Below are positions 39,027 through 40,005 of a DNA stretch of 40,005 bases, in pieces. The stretch lies in contig CBCXVS010000023.1 of the NCBI GenBank assembly GCA_965178525.1, positions 1-40,005 on the forward strand, in the 5' to 3' direction. The notes beneath the pieces were generated by a model. That model was not told where the DNA came from and did not search any database. It saw only the letters and a program-made list of their open reading frames with translations. Source of the DNA: CBCXVS01 sp965178525. Its GTDB lineage: Bacteria > Tectomicrobia > Entotheonellia > Entotheonellales > Entotheonellaceae. The position numbers and the translations under genes were made by a program. Positions within the stretch are counted from its first letter, which is position 1. Every line of letters begins with the position of its first letter.

Positions 39027-39992
39027 ATGGAACCTTTATCTATCCGCTTCGGAGGCTATCAGCCACCGACATCCGTGCATAACAAGGCCGCTGACATGTT
39101 GGGCAACGCTTTGCGGACCCGTTTGGGACATGCCGTGCAATTCATGCTCGATGGCAATATCATCGCTTCCGGACATCAAGCTGCCGACCTCTTAACCATG
39201 GTGGAACATGGGACGCAGACCATGTGCTACTTCTCATCGAGCTATCTGGCCAATCGGGTGCCGGAATTTGCCCTGCTCGACTTGCCATTTGTGCTCAATG
39301 ATCGGGCCAAGGCCTACGCCGTGCTCGACGGACCACTGGGGCAACTTCTCGCTGCCAAGCTGCGGGCGACAACAGGATTGCGTCTCCTCAGCTTTTGGGA
39401 CAACGGGTTCCGGCATCTGAGCAATGCCGTGCGGCCGATCCGCACACCAGCAGACTGTCAGAGACTGCGTTTGCGCACACTGTTTAGTGATATGCATACC
39501 CAAGTCTTCTCACTGCTGGGCTTCGATCCCGTAGCGCTCGACGTCAAGGATCTCATCGCAGGTGTAAAGGCAGGGGCCATTGAGGCGCAGGAAAACCCGC
39601 TGACGAATATTTACCATTTCGGCATTCATACGTATCACCGCCATATCACCCTCTCGGGCCATTTCTTCGGCGCGGCCGTGCTGCTCTGTCACGAAGCCAG
39701 TTATACGGCTTGGCCGGTCGAGGTGCGACAGGCGGTGACCGCGGCGGCAGAGGCGACCGCGGCGCAGCGACGTTTGGCGGCGGCAGAAGATGAGGATGTC
39801 TTGGCCAAATTGCACCCGGACCAAAACGATATCGTTCGATTGACGGATGCTGAACGGTCTCTATTCGTTGACGTGGTAGCGCCACTCGTGGACGCGCAGC
39901 GGCGCATCTTTGGGCCTATCCTCTTTGGGTATCTTGATCGTATAGGAAAGTGCATTTTCCCGATCCCAGAAGTCCCCATTTCTCAAGGATGA
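39027..39992 (+). CDS. DctP-like TRAP transporter solute-binding protein without a signal peptide
   Basis: The 321-residue protein starts MEPLSIRFGGYQPPTSVHNKAADMLGNALRTR, which is directly the first strand and helix of a DctP fold (beta strand, then HxxAxxxFxxxL). LLTMVEHGTQTMCYFSSSYLANRVPEFALLDLPFVLNDRAKAYAVLDG, GLRLLSFWDNGFRHLSNAVRPIRTPADCQRLRLRTLFSDMHTQVFSLLGFDPVAL, GAIEAQENPLTNIYHF and the QRRLAAAEDEDVLAKL region are family features (LLxFxDNGFRxxxNxxRPIxxPxDxxGLKxR). Normal TRAP receptors are exported; no hydrophobic leader is visible here, so it would stay in the cytosol or its start is wrong. No dctQ/dctM genes are present before the window end. Confidence 0.85.
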   Translation: MEPLSIRFGGYQPPTSVHNKAADMLGNALRTRLGHAVQFMLDGNIIASGHQAADLLTMVEHGTQTMCYFSSSYLANRVPEFALLDLPFVLNDRAKAYAVLDGPLGQLLAAKLRATTGLRLLSFWDNGFRHLSNAVRPIRTPADCQRLRLRTLFSDMHTQVFSLLGFDPVALDVKDLIAGVKAGAIEAQENPLTNIYHFGIHTYHRHITLSGHFFGAAVLLCHEASYTAWPVEVRQAVTAAAEATAAQRRLAAAEDEDVLAKLHPDQNDIVRLTDAERSLFVDVVAPLVDAQRRIFGPILFGYLDRIGKCIFPIPEVPISQG

Positions 39993-40005
39993 ACGAGCCA
40001 AGTGA

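Noticed and set aside
39027..39992. Functional link between the TRAP binding protein and the TatT-like lipoprotein at the other end of the window
   Set aside because: They are 38 kb apart, on opposite strands and neither has TRAP membrane genes beside it.

Overview
The window reads as a chromosomal segment from an uncultured-type, diderm (Gram-negative-architecture) bacterium with a high-50s GC content by eye. The diderm evidence is a WaaP/Kdo-kinase-like protein, a probable TRAP-associated (TatT) lipoprotein and two lytic transglycosylases. The gene mix (TRAP parts, methylmalonyl-CoA mutase, Opp/Dpp permeases, a DUF1445 hydro-lyase, TolB-like propellers, many zinc ribbons) would suit a Tectomicrobia/Entotheonella-like or deltaproteobacterial-grade lineage. 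That is an inference with no marker gene behind it. No rRNA, tRNA, CRISPR array, integrase or transposase was recognised.

Layout. 1-6.0 kb (minus strand): a truncated TatT lipoprotein, a PanE-type ketopantoate reductase, a peptide/nickel ABC permease pair (DppB/DppC type) behind an unusual hairpin leader, a TetR relic with an internal stop, and FabF. 6.0-12.9 kb: an enoyl-CoA hydratase relic, a zinc-ribbon protein with GQF repeats, DoxX, an orphan nitrile hydratase activator-like protein, an orotate phosphoribosyltransferase, an inositol monophosphatase-family enzyme, MutM/Fpg with a degenerate zinc finger, a TolB-like propeller protein, and a lytic transglycosylase whose signal peptide lies in another frame. 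13.4-17.6 kb: a compact six-gene minus-strand operon (metallophosphoesterase, RimI, LPS-kinase-like protein, TPR protein, membrane protein, TatD). 17.8-19.5 kb: the catalytic subunit of methylmalonyl-CoA mutase behind a good promoter.

19.5-22.4 kb is the least explained part. It holds a zinc-ribbon protein with a long acidic tail containing an exact 216-bp tandem repeat, a membrane-anchored protein carrying the same FLPxLPP / TLIDD motifs, a 55-residue paralogue of that membrane anchor, and a membrane zinc-ribbon protein. Two copies of a short dispersed repeat lie between them. 22.4-27.4 kb: a DUF1445 hydro-lyase, a rhomboid protease, and a very large secreted M1-M28-PDZ double metallopeptidase whose start lies inside the rhomboid gene. 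27.4-32.6 kb: a methyltransferase, an MreB without mreC/mreD, a large frameshifted exported protein, a small unknown protein, and an MBL-fold hydrolase. 32.6-40.0 kb: DAHP synthase, a second lytic transglycosylase, IspH, dodecin, a class IV aminotransferase, a small acidic protein, dienelactone hydrolase, and a DctP-like TRAP binding protein lacking a signal peptide.

Two repeat families stand out. One is a 77-81 bp element with TTAAGTACC/GGTACTTAA ends and a central hairpin, present in about five copies; three abut or supply a stop codon. The other is a hairpin with perfect 33-bp arms made of AGCTGAG heptamers, plus a decayed relative elsewhere. Both sit next to stop codons.
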